Source of the DNA: Chrysochromulina tobinii
Lineage: Eukaryota; Haptophyta; Prymnesiales; Chrysochromulinaceae
Direction of reading: 5' to 3'
Assembly: GCA_001275005.1 (NCBI GenBank)
Contig: JWZX01002983.1
Coordinates: 1 to 14,497 of the forward strand
DNA: 14,497 nt
How positions within the stretch are numbered: the stretch's first letter is position 1; every line of letters starts with the position of its first letter. The notes under the pieces are model-generated. The model saw only the letters and a program-made list of their open reading frames with translations. It ran no database searches and had not been told where the DNA came from. A program made the position numbers and the translations under genes. Positions 8,076 to 14,497 of the stretch are shown in pieces.

Positions 8076-8767
8076 TCACCGGTTCTTCTGATCCTTTTCA
8101 CGCGCCTGCTTCGCCTTCTCGATCCGATTCTGGTCGATCTTCATCCATGGAGCAAGCTCGCGCCCGCCCTGATACACGAGGCACAGAGAACGCGCTGAGA
8201 TGATTGGTGCGGGACGCGCGAGCAGAGTGCGGCAGCAGTTAGTTGCAGGGGCCCGCGCACCGCTCCCATCATGTTATTCCTCTTGCCCTCCTTTTTCTCG
8301 GCGGGCTCGGTGACCGCTCCCGTACCCGAGTCATCGAAGAACGCGTCTCCAATTTTCTTCAGATTGATGGGGGTCTTGGGCGCGTCCACAGCACCTTCTT
8401 CGGGTGTCACTGTCACAGCGGAGAAGTCTGTAGACGAGACGGCGTCGAAGGCGAACTTCAGGATGAAGAGCAGGAGGCCTACGAATGCTACGTTGATTGC
8501 ACCGCCGACCACGAAACCCATGATATTACCAATAACATCATCACCACCGCCGCTCTGCTGCACTGCGGAAGGTGCGTACGGATTGTCGACGACCTCAGCA
8601 AAGGCTGGGGGCAAAGTTGTGGTGATGGCGCCCAGCACCGCAGCCGCGGGCCGGAGCGCGGGCCGGCTTTCGGGAACCACGAACTTGCCCGTGGGGTTGA
8701 TCGCAAGTGCGCCCACAGTCGAACATAAAGTACTGAGCATTTTCTGAATGCGATGCGAGATTGTCAT
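8076..8767 (-). CDS. Probable thylakoid single-span protein, two exons
   Basis: Not a family I recognise. Exon 1 (8767-8261) and exon 2 (8168-8076) join in phase 0 to give 199 residues. Without splicing, the frame would run on with Cys/Arg-rich sequence unlike exon 1. With splicing it ends in GGRELAPWMKIDQNRI followed by a Lys/Gln-rich helix. Residues 1-57 look like targeting sequence: a basic, Pro-containing stretch, then a hydrophobic segment ending in PPAFA (about 53-57), which resembles a thylakoid processing site (AxA). The mature part would start EVVDNPYAPS, followed by one strong membrane span (about 82-107, GFVVGG to LLLFILKFAF) and a roughly 90-residue soluble, charged tail. A small thylakoid or photosystem-associated protein encoded in the nucleus is the best guess. 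ATG 8767 follows an in-frame TGA; Met10 (8740) is an alternative. It shares a 162-bp promoter region with the lipase gene. Confidence 0.7.
8169..8260 (-). other. Spliceosomal intron, 92 nt, GTGCGCG...CAG
   Basis: Read on the minus strand, the intron starts GTGCGCGGGC at 8260 and ends TATCAG at 8169. Removing it keeps the frame (phase 0, after GGA-GCG and before GGC-GGG). A CTAAC word lies inside, though nearer the 5' end than a usual branch point. Its donor nearly matches that of the other placed intron at 11263. Confidence 0.7.
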
Positions 8768-8929
8768 CTCGTGCAGATTTTGACGCGCTCATTGCTTTCG
8801 GACGTCATCAAACTCCAGATTATGAGAACACCACGCACAAGGGAGAGAGAAGGGAGGGATAGCGAAATCCCCAAGAATTTGCTTTGGTTAAATTTCGTCA
8901 TGACCCCTTCTCGTACATAGGAACTCATC
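8768..8929. promoter_or_regulatory. Bidirectional promoter region (162 bp)
   Basis: Start codons of the minus-strand thylakoid-protein gene (8767) and the plus-strand lipase gene (8930) face away from each other with only 162 bp between, so both promoters and 5' leaders must fit here. The right half is relatively AT-rich (GGTTAAATTTCG near 8886-8897). No canonical TATA box is evident. Confidence 0.65.
8900..8920 (+). promoter_or_regulatory. Possible uORF upstream of the lipase start
   Basis: ATG at 8900 opens a six-codon frame (MTPSRT, then TAG at 8918-8920) that ends 9 nt before the lipase ATG and is out of frame with it. If transcribed, it would force leaky scanning or reinitiation and so dampen lipase translation. 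This is a candidate only. Confidence 0.35.
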
Positions 8930-10843
8930 ATGGGGACCTTGACCGTCATCAGCGCCTTGGGGATCATATTAGCGTGTCGGCTCCTCGGCACGCACAAGGT
9001 CTTGCGCTGGCCAATCTTCCTCATCCTTGGAGCTGTCATCGCCCTCGAGCTCGCCTTGTACGTGCTTGTGCGCCTCGCCATCCGGTTCATTGCGGCATTC
9101 TCCTTTCGTGAGCGCCGGCGCGATGCCACCCTCGAGGAGGCCAGCACATATTCCGAGTGGCTGGCGCTTGCCGAGCTGGCCGACGCCGAGGAGGGCCGCG
9201 ATGCTTGGCGCGATTTATCAAGCTCCAAGGATTACGATTGGCGGCACGTGCAGGTGTCGACGCAGAGGCTGCGAGCGGCACGCGAGGCCGGCGACATCAC
9301 CGCGCTCATGCAGCAACTGCTGCCGCTGCTCAAGCACAACGCGTTTGGCGAGCTTGAATACTCCCTTTACACTCGGGCGCGTGCCGGCACGAAGCGGCTG
9401 ATCGAGGCGTACCGTGACGAGCTGTGCGAGTCGCTGCGAGCACTGGCCACGCGAGCGGCCACGGCTGACGGCTCAGGCGTGACGCGCGCGGCGCTACGCG
9501 AGTTCAGCTTGGCGGCGCGCGCCTCCTTCGGCGGCGCGGCGCTCATGCTCTCGGGCGGCGCCCTCTTTGGCGTCTTCCACTTTGGCGTTGTCAAGGCGCT
9601 CGTCGATGAGCGCTTGCTGCCGACCGTGGTCTGCGGCGCATCGGCAGGGGCCGTCGTGGCGTCGATCGTGTGCTCGCGCAGCGACGACGAGCTGCGCCAC
9701 CTCATGCATGACAAGAGCGATCTCTACCGTGAGATGGGCTCGCATGGGCCCTTTTTCGGCACGACGCTCTGGAAGATTCAGCGCGTCCTGACCCGCGGGC
9801 GCATCTACGACTTTGCTCTTTGGCACAAGCACATGAAGTGGTTCTCTCTAGGGCTCACGTTCAAAGAGGCCTTTGAGAAGACGGGCCGCGTGCTAAACAT
9901 CACGTGCACGCCAGTGCGCTCGCGCGGGCGGCGCGCGGCGCCGTTGCTGCTCAACCACCTCACGGCGCCGCACGTTGACATCGCCTCGGCCGTGTGCGCC
10001 TCCGCCTGTGTACCCTTGCTCATCGAGCCCGTGGTGCTGCTCGAAAAGAGCCCGATCGACGGCAAGCTGCGCAAGTACGCCTCTCCGGACGACGACGACG
10101 ACTGCATTTGCTACCGCGATGGGTCGTACGAGTCCGACGTGCCGATCGGGGGCATCTCGGCCACCTTTGGCACCACGTTCACCATCGTGTCGCAAGTGAA
10201 CCCCCACGTCGTCCCTTTCTATGCGCACCTACAGGGGCGCCCCGGCCGCCCCTCGGGTGGGCGCGACCACACGGGCGCGTGGCGCGGCGGCTTCCTGCTG
10301 TGCGCACTCGAGGTGGCGCTCAAGAATGAGTTGCGCTCGGCCATGCGGACTATGCAGCAGCTGGGACTCTTAGTAGACCTCTTCGGCGTGGACTGGTCAC
10401 ACTTGTGGCTGCAGAGCCAGGATGGGTCGGTCGTGCTGACGCCCGACCTCAAGCTGAGCCACTTCACGGATCGCCACCTCCTCTCCAATGTCGCGTCGCT
10501 CGAGGATCTGAACGCCAAGATGCGCGGCATGGAGCGTGCCACCTGGGAGGGCATGGGCCTCATCCGGACTCGCATGGACGTGGACGCGGCACTCTCTGCG
10601 CTCGAGGGTGTTGCGGTGGACGTGCCGGTCTCGCGCGTACCCTCCGCTACGGGCCCAAGCAGACAGGATGTCAACAGGGTGTTGCATGCCTATCCTGCTG
10701 CCGCTGCATCAGGATGCAACAGGATGTTGCATGCCTATCCTGTTGCGGCGGAGCAGCCACAAGCCGATGAGCCGCCGGCGCCGGAGCAGCAGCTCAAGCG
10801 GCGAGCAACAGCCTCGCCGGCGAGAACATGTGCGCGCCATTGA
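8930..10843 (+). CDS. Patatin-type triacylglycerol lipase (SDP1/TGL3-4-like)
   Basis: Predicted 637-residue lipase that hydrolyses storage triacylglycerol at the oil-droplet surface, by family. The N-terminus has two hydrophobic segments (about 3-19 and 28-57), a likely membrane or droplet anchor. The DUF3336-type region follows (about 90-195), with WRDLSSSKDYDW and HNAFGELEYSLYTRARAGTKRLIEAY. The patatin domain (about 203-420) has the oxyanion loop LSGGALFGVFHFGV (207-220), nucleophile GASAG (S238) and the dyad Asp in RDGSYESDVP (D397); DDDDDC (387-392) precedes it. SQVNPHVVPF follows (421-430), and LKLSHFTDRH (507-516) is near the C-terminal end of the conserved part. Residues about 565-637 are a variable Pro/Ala tail that carries a duplicated NR(V/M)LHAYP. 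Length, domain order and both catalytic residues fit the SDP1/Tgl4 class rather than plant patatins. The start is ATG 8930. Phospholipase side activity is known in this family. Confidence 0.92.
   Translation: MGTLTVISALGIILACRLLGTHKVLRWPIFLILGAVIALELALYVLVRLAIRFIAAFSFRERRRDATLEEASTYSEWLALAELADAEEGRDAWRDLSSSKDYDWRHVQVSTQRLRAAREAGDITALMQQLLPLLKHNAFGELEYSLYTRARAGTKRLIEAYRDELCESLRALATRAATADGSGVTRAALREFSLAARASFGGAALMLSGGALFGVFHFGVVKALVDERLLPTVVCGASAGAVVASIVCSRSDDELRHLMHDKSDLYREMGSHGPFFGTTLWKIQRVLTRGRIYDFALWHKHMKWFSLGLTFKEAFEKTGRVLNITCTPVRSRGRRAAPLLLNHLTAPHVDIASAVCASACVPLLIEPVVLLEKSPIDGKLRKYASPDDDDDCICYRDGSYESDVPIGGISATFGTTFTIVSQVNPHVVPFYAHLQGRPGRPSGGRDHTGAWRGGFLLCALEVALKNELRSAMRTMQQLGLLVDLFGVDWSHLWLQSQDGSVVLTPDLKLSHFTDRHLLSNVASLEDLNAKMRGMERATWEGMGLIRTRMDVDAALSALEGVAVDVPVSRVPSATGPSRQDVNRVLHAYPAAAASGCNRMLHAYPVAAEQPQADEPPAPEQQLKRRATASPARTCARH
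10664..10746 (+). repeat. Imperfect direct repeat with hairpin in the lipase tail
   Basis: Two copies of about 37-38 bp (10664-10701 and 10710-10746) share CAGGATG, CAACAGG and TGTTGCATGCCTATCCTG. They differ by one inserted base and a few substitutions, so the encoded NR(V/M)LHAYP(A/V)A repeat stays in frame (45-nt spacing). The second copy has a perfect stem, ATGCAACA (10714-10721) with a GGA loop and TGTTGCAT (10725-10732), flanked by CAGG and CCTG that can extend it. The first copy keeps only CAACA-GGG-TGTTG. Confidence 0.75.
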
Positions 10844-10962
10844 TGAGATGAGTTCAGTCCTTCACACGCTTCAGGGACACTCTGAATACTGTCAGAGGGA
10901 CTGATACTCCATTCTGCGACATACGTTGTGGATTCGGATGTAGAGCGTGTTGGCAATCTGTT

Positions 10963-11013
10963 GCGCGTGCGCGGGTGCGTGTGCGTGAGTGTGACGTGCG
11001 AGTGTGCATGCAT
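10963..11013 (+). repeat. GTGCG/GTGTG low-complexity tract before the next gene
   Basis: Dense GTGCG and GTGTG words run to a CATCAG at 11011-11016. The tract holds GTGCGCGGG at 10967, nearly identical to the donor of the intron at 8260, with CAG acceptors at 11014-11016 and 11030-11032. A 5'-UTR intron of 50-66 nt is therefore possible, but simple-sequence DNA explains it equally well. Confidence 0.35.
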
Positions 11014-11051
11014 CAGCTCGAAAGACGCCCAGAACAACGCGCCGCATTTAA

Positions 11052-12057
11052 ATGGCTCGTGTTCCGTCGGCTATGGTTCCGTTGCCGCCCGCAGAGAGGT
11101 CGTGCCTCAAGCGGAGCAGCACGTACGCGTGCTCGCCGGTCGGCAAGGCGCGCCGCGTCACCATCAACGCCGACGCCAATAAGACCAGGCTTGTGCCGTA
11201 CTACGGCCGACCTGCGCAGTCACCTGAACTCGCCAAGAAGTGCTTCTACACCCAGGATGATTGTGCGCGCCCCGCCGCCTCTCGAATCATTTGTGTGCTG
11301 CCAGCATTCTAATCGTGCGTCTGCATTCATGCCGCCCCCGCTCGCAGTCGACGAGTTTGAGGCCGATGCTAATCGCAAGCCGAGAAAGCGCCCGGTGGGC
11401 AGCAAGCGGCGAAAGCCGACACCAAGCAAGTCCGGGTCCATGGCGCTGGATGAGGGGGATATTGATGGCGATATGGACGAAAATGTGAACTTCGTCAGCT
11501 ATGATTACTTTTCGGATGAGGACGAGAATGCACCCGTGCAGCAGCGCTCGATGGAGCCATCGCCCCTCAAGGCTCCCGTGGCCACCGGCGTGGCCGGAGC
11601 GTGGAGTGTTGCGCCCTTCGACGGTACCGACCCGCTGGCCGCGCTCACTGCCGCCGCTGCTGCCGCCGCACGCTCTTCAGGCCTCTCGCTGCGCGAGGCA
11701 GCTGTGATGCATCCCAAGCCAACCGTGCAACTGGCGGCCAGAGCTCTATCCGCGCCTCCCGGTCCGTCGTTCTTCACGGGGGCGCCTCCGCCACACTTCA
11801 TGGCAGCCTTGCGCGCGGAGGCGGTCGCTGCCTTCGCCGCGCCGCCGCCGCCGCCACCACTGCCGCCGCCGCCACCACTGCCGCCGTCTCTGAGTGACGT
11901 CGAGCCGACGTTAAGCAGTACGCTGCCAGAGCGCTCGCGTCACCTCGCGCGCCTCGACTCGGAAATCGGCGGCATGAGCGTGCAACAGCTCAAGGAGAAG
12001 ATTCGGTCGGTGGCGGCCACGCGGCGCGAGCGGCTGCACGGCGTGACGCAGGCGTGA
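11052..12057 (+). CDS. Unrecognised proline-rich, probably nuclear protein, two exons
   Basis: No known family recognised. Exon 1 (11052-11262) and exon 2 (11348-12057) join through a split TTC codon to give 306 residues. An unspliced frame from ATG 11008 also reaches the same stop. I prefer splicing because exon 1 has GC-rich third positions in the ATG 11052 frame, while the rival reading is an Arg/Ser-rich shadow. A TAA directly precedes ATG 11052. Features in order: SCLKRSS (17-23) and KARRVTIN (32-39), which together loosely resemble SILK plus RVxF phosphatase-1 docking but with Ile in place of Phe; YYGRPAQSPELAKKCFYTQDD; a bipartite basic cluster RKPRKR...KRRK (80-93), a likely nuclear signal; an acidic segment (about 105-135); an Ala-rich run; polyproline (about 235-252); and a C-terminal helix MSVQQLKEKIRSVAATRRERL. 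A disordered nuclear scaffold or regulator is the inference. Confidence 0.7.
11263..11347 (+). other. Spliceosomal intron, 85 nt, GTGCGCG...CAG
   Basis: The donor GTGCGCGCC follows GAT-GAT-T, the acceptor CTCGCAG precedes TCGACGAG, and a CTAAT branch-like word lies 36-40 nt before the acceptor. Removal restores one frame (T plus TC gives Phe). The alternative CAG at 11301-11303 would break the frame. Confidence 0.7.
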
Positions 12058-12177
12058 TCGCACGCTGAGTGAGACATGTTATCGGCGCCGGTTTGATTCA
12101 ATGGTGCGCGTGTGAGGTTTGGATGGGAACCGAGGGAGGGGTAAATCCGTGATTACGTGCCTGAACATAAGCCCTTC

Positions 12178-12231
12178 ATGAACTTTCACGTTCTTCACAC
12201 CCCTCTGACAAATTCCTCACACCCCGTGTGA
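12178..12231 (+). promoter_or_regulatory. Possible 17-codon uORF upstream of phytyl ester synthase
   Basis: ATG 12178 opens a frame (MNFHVLHTPLTNSSHPV) that ends at TGA 12229-12231, 21 nt before the main ATG and in the same frame. Loss or read-through of that TGA would extend the enzyme N-terminally. Whether it is transcribed is unknown. Confidence 0.3.
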
Positions 12232-12239
12232 CAAATTCC
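12195..12239 (+). repeat. Tandem repeat just upstream of phytyl ester synthase
   Basis: Two adjacent units of 22 and 23 bp (12195-12216 and 12217-12239) both begin TCACACCCC and end TGACAAATTCC. They differ only in the middle (TC versus GTG). The array ends 13 nt before the ATG, so it sits in the 5' leader or core promoter. Confidence 0.85.
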
Positions 12240-12252
12240 TGGAACTGTCTCG

Positions 12253-14313
12253 ATGCTGACGGCTGCGCTTCACGGCATTTCATTCCTCGACGGCACGCAC
12301 CCTGCGTGCGCACACCTCTCCCATCGTTGCGTGCGCACACCTCCCGTCGTTGCCGCCGCACCGGTCTCGAGCTTCTCCTTCGATCGCCTCACGCCGAAGC
12401 GCGACAACCTGCCAATTCTGCTCTTCTTGCCAGGCATCGATGGCTCAGGCAGGGCGGGCCTCACACAATGGCCGCGCCTGTCAAGCACATTCGAAGTGCA
12501 TGCGCTGAAAATGACGCCCGATGACCAGACGACTTTCGAAGGTCTCATCGAGGGATGCCGGGCTTTTCTGAGCGAGACGTCTGCACGCCGAGGCAGTCTC
12601 CTGGTTGGTGAATCCACTGGTGCCGTGCTTGCACTGGGCGTTGCATTGAGAACGTCGCACGTAGACGGTTTGTGCCTCGTAAATCCGGCGACTAGCTATC
12701 CTGGCAGCCCGCTGTCCGCGATCGCGCCGCTGCTCCCACGGCTGCCGCGCTCCTTCTACCGCGCCGCGCCGTTGGTAATCACTCCGCTGTTCGGAAAGCC
12801 AGACTGGATTCGGACGATCATCGATTCGCCAGCGCCGCCGCTTGTGCCCAGGCCGGCTGACTTGCTCGCCGCTAGCGAGGCGCTCGCGGATGTTCTCACG
12901 CCCGAGGCCTTGGCGTGGCGCCTCGAGGCCCATCTGGAGGAGGGCTCACGCAAGGTCAACGCGTGGCTCACTGCATCGCCCTCGTGGTCGAGCACCGTGC
13001 CCGCCACTGCGACGCTGCTCGTCGCAGGCGGACGCGACCTCATCCTCCCGTCGGTCGCGGAGACGCTCCGTCTGCAGCAGCGCCTTCCGGGCAGCGTGCG
13101 CATGGTGCTGCCACAGGCAGGCCACGCGTGCTTAGATGACGGGCGCAATCTCAACCTGAGACTCGAGCTGGCACTGAGCGGAGTGCTCGCCAAGGTGGAG
13201 GCAGCTCACAAGGTCAGGCAGCGAGCGGCGAGCGAGGCGGCCGCGCGTCTGGCTGCGGACAAGGTGGCGGCGGCAGCGGCCGGCTCTGTGCAGTCATGGT
13301 ATGACCAAAGACTGCGTCTCAACGGCAAGATGGCAGCGACGACGCGCGTCGGTTTGAGCGACGCGGCCGAGTCAGAGCAGCAGCTCGAGCAGCAGCCGGA
13401 CTTGGACCCCGCACCCAACTCGCTCTTTGAGACATGGCTCCAGTCGATGCGCCGCCTCTTCTCACCACTCTTCTTCACGGTCGTGGGGGACACTGGCCTT
13501 CTTGGGGAGCGTCTCGAGCCTGGAGTGCAAGGCTTGCAGCTCCCGACTGACGGTCGCCCAGTTCTCTTCGTGGGCAACCACCAGCTGTACGGCTTCGACG
13601 GGCCGCTCCTCGTCGAGGAGCTGTTGCGCGAGCGTGGGCGCCGGCTGCGTCCGATGGTTTTCCCACCACTCCTTGCCAAGGAATCTCCCCTCGCGCCCTT
13701 TCCGTACCCGCTGCCCGGCACGGCTGAGACTTTTGAGCGCTTCGGTGCGACACCCGTGAGCGCGCGCAGCCTGCTGGGCGCGCTACAAAGGGGGGAGAGC
13801 GTGCTCCTCTTCCCGGGCGGCGCGCGCGAGGTCTTCAAGCGTAAGGGTGAGGACTACGCGCTCTTCTGGGGGGACGAACCGGACATCGTCCGCCTCGCCG
13901 CGCGGGTGAACGCGACCATCGTGCCGTTCTCTGGCCTCGGCGGGGATGAGTCGTTTACGATGGCGCTCGACTCCGAGGAACTGCTTGCAATGCCGGCCGT
14001 GGGCGACTTTTTCAAGCAACGCATCGAGGCGCTGCCCTCGCTCGTTCCGGGCGACATTTTCGTGCCGCCTTTCGGATACATCTCCCCTGCACGGCACTAC
14101 TTCCTCTTCGGACGGCCGATCGACTTGCGAGGTGTAGACCCGAACGATCGCGAGACGTGCGCGCGCGTGTACGCGGAGGTGCGCGGTGCGGTCGAAGGGG
14201 GGATAACGCGGCTGCAGCTTGAAGTGCGGGCGAATGATCCATACCGGGAGCTTGTGCCGCGCACGGCGTGGGAAGCCATGTTCGACGCCCAGGCGCCTGG
14301 ACCTGCGCTCTGA
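12253..14313 (+). CDS. Phytyl ester synthase / DGAT-like plastid acyltransferase
   Basis: Predicted 686-residue two-domain enzyme of the PES1/PES2 (esterase/lipase/thioesterase) family. In plants these enzymes work at plastoglobules and join fatty acids to phytol, or to diacylglycerol, during thylakoid breakdown and stress. The N-terminal alpha/beta hydrolase domain (about 52-310) has LLFLPGIDGSG, nucleophile VGESTG (S121), LVNPATSYPGSPL, the candidate triad Asp in GGRDLILPS (D262) and the triad His in QAGHACLDD (H291). An Ala/Gln-rich linker (about 312-385) follows. The C-terminal acyltransferase domain (about 395-665) has GNHQLYGFDGPLL (H443, D449), the lipid-binding pattern FPGGAREVFKRKGEDYALFW (520-539) and FLFGRPID. 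All key residues are intact and the length is normal for the family. The start is ATG 12253 after an in-frame TGA; residues 1-50 should be the plastid-targeting region but are not typical, so an upstream exon is possible. Confidence 0.93.
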   Translation: MLTAALHGISFLDGTHPACAHLSHRCVRTPPVVAAAPVSSFSFDRLTPKRDNLPILLFLPGIDGSGRAGLTQWPRLSSTFEVHALKMTPDDQTTFEGLIEGCRAFLSETSARRGSLLVGESTGAVLALGVALRTSHVDGLCLVNPATSYPGSPLSAIAPLLPRLPRSFYRAAPLVITPLFGKPDWIRTIIDSPAPPLVPRPADLLAASEALADVLTPEALAWRLEAHLEEGSRKVNAWLTASPSWSSTVPATATLLVAGGRDLILPSVAETLRLQQRLPGSVRMVLPQAGHACLDDGRNLNLRLELALSGVLAKVEAAHKVRQRAASEAAARLAADKVAAAAAGSVQSWYDQRLRLNGKMAATTRVGLSDAAESEQQLEQQPDLDPAPNSLFETWLQSMRRLFSPLFFTVVGDTGLLGERLEPGVQGLQLPTDGRPVLFVGNHQLYGFDGPLLVEELLRERGRRLRPMVFPPLLAKESPLAPFPYPLPGTAETFERFGATPVSARSLLGALQRGESVLLFPGGAREVFKRKGEDYALFWGDEPDIVRLAARVNATIVPFSGLGGDESFTMALDSEELLAMPAVGDFFKQRIEALPSLVPGDIFVPPFGYISPARHYFLFGRPIDLRGVDPNDRETCARVYAEVRGAVEGGITRLQLEVRANDPYRELVPRTAWEAMFDAQAPGPAL
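12303..12350 (+). repeat. Tandem repeat in the phytyl ester synthase N-terminus
   Basis: Units at 12303-12327 and 12328-12350 both start TGCGTGCGCACACCTC and end TCGT. They differ by a two-base indel, so the copies are read in different frames (CAHLSHR, then CVRTPPV). This suggests a coding segment under little constraint, as expected in a targeting peptide, or a misplaced start. Confidence 0.7.
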
Positions 14314-14497
14314 GGCAGCGCCGACATCGGTCTGTTGTCTGATCAAGGATCCCCGCACTGATTATCATTTCATTTGCGTGCACTGAGGCTTCCATACGTA
14401 AGGTAAGGGACCACCGCGCTAATCCGACGATCCGCGCTCCGCAGTCGGGCCGCGGCCGCGCGGCACGCGCGCCGCCCGCCGCGCACGGCGCAGGCCG
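14314..14497. other. 3' flank ending in an extreme GC tract
   Basis: After the phytyl ester synthase stop there is a short AT-richer stretch (TGATTATCATTTCATTTG near 14360-14377), then an abrupt change to almost pure G/C from about 14446 to the window end (CCGCGGCCGCGCGG and similar). This may be the edge of a further gene or a low-complexity tract. No reading frame can be assigned. Confidence 0.4.

Noticed and set aside
10975-12057. Single unspliced 360-codon frame for the proline-rich gene
   Set aside because: Its beginning is not ATG (the first ATG is 11008). Its first part is Arg/Ser-rich, whereas the overlapping frame from ATG 11052 shows coding-type third positions and joins cleanly by a short intron.

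Overview
The window looks like gene-dense, GC-rich nuclear DNA of a photosynthetic unicellular eukaryote. Long intron-free or intron-poor ORFs belong to eukaryotic families: a CAMK-type kinase, ARMH3, an SDP1-type lipase and a plastid phytyl ester synthase. The two introns that can be placed are short (85 and 92 nt), start GTGCGCG and end CAG. GC-rich coding and GTGCG-type donors fit a haptophyte alga best; a pelagophyte or another alga with a secondary plastid is also possible. The organism call is inference, because no rRNA or marker gene is present.

Layout. Positions 1-249 are non-coding, with a cluster of AATTCC/GGAATT words. A serine/threonine protein kinase (250-1650, +) is followed by an ARMH3 (C10orf76) homologue (1719-3914, +). 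After a 480-nt gap comes a carotenoid cleavage oxygenase (4395-6164, +). A 540-nt convergent spacer separates it from a DUF4116 repeat protein (6705-7772, -). Next is a two-exon gene for a probable thylakoid single-span protein (8076-8767, -). It is head-to-head, across only 162 bp, with an SDP1/TGL-type patatin triacylglycerol lipase (8930-10843, +). A two-exon gene for an unrecognised, probably nuclear, proline-rich protein follows (11052-12057, +). Last is a phytyl ester synthase/diacylglycerol acyltransferase-like protein (12253-14313, +). The final 184 nt hold no supported gene and end in an extremely GC-rich tract.

Functional theme. Eukaryotic neighbours need not be related. Even so, three of the eight genes act on lipids or isoprenoids: CCD on carotenoids, the patatin lipase on storage oil, and phytyl ester synthase on phytol and fatty acids from chlorophyll or galactolipid breakdown. 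A fourth is a likely thylakoid protein. ARMH3 belongs to Golgi PI4P signalling. No mobile element, CRISPR array, tRNA or rRNA was recognised.
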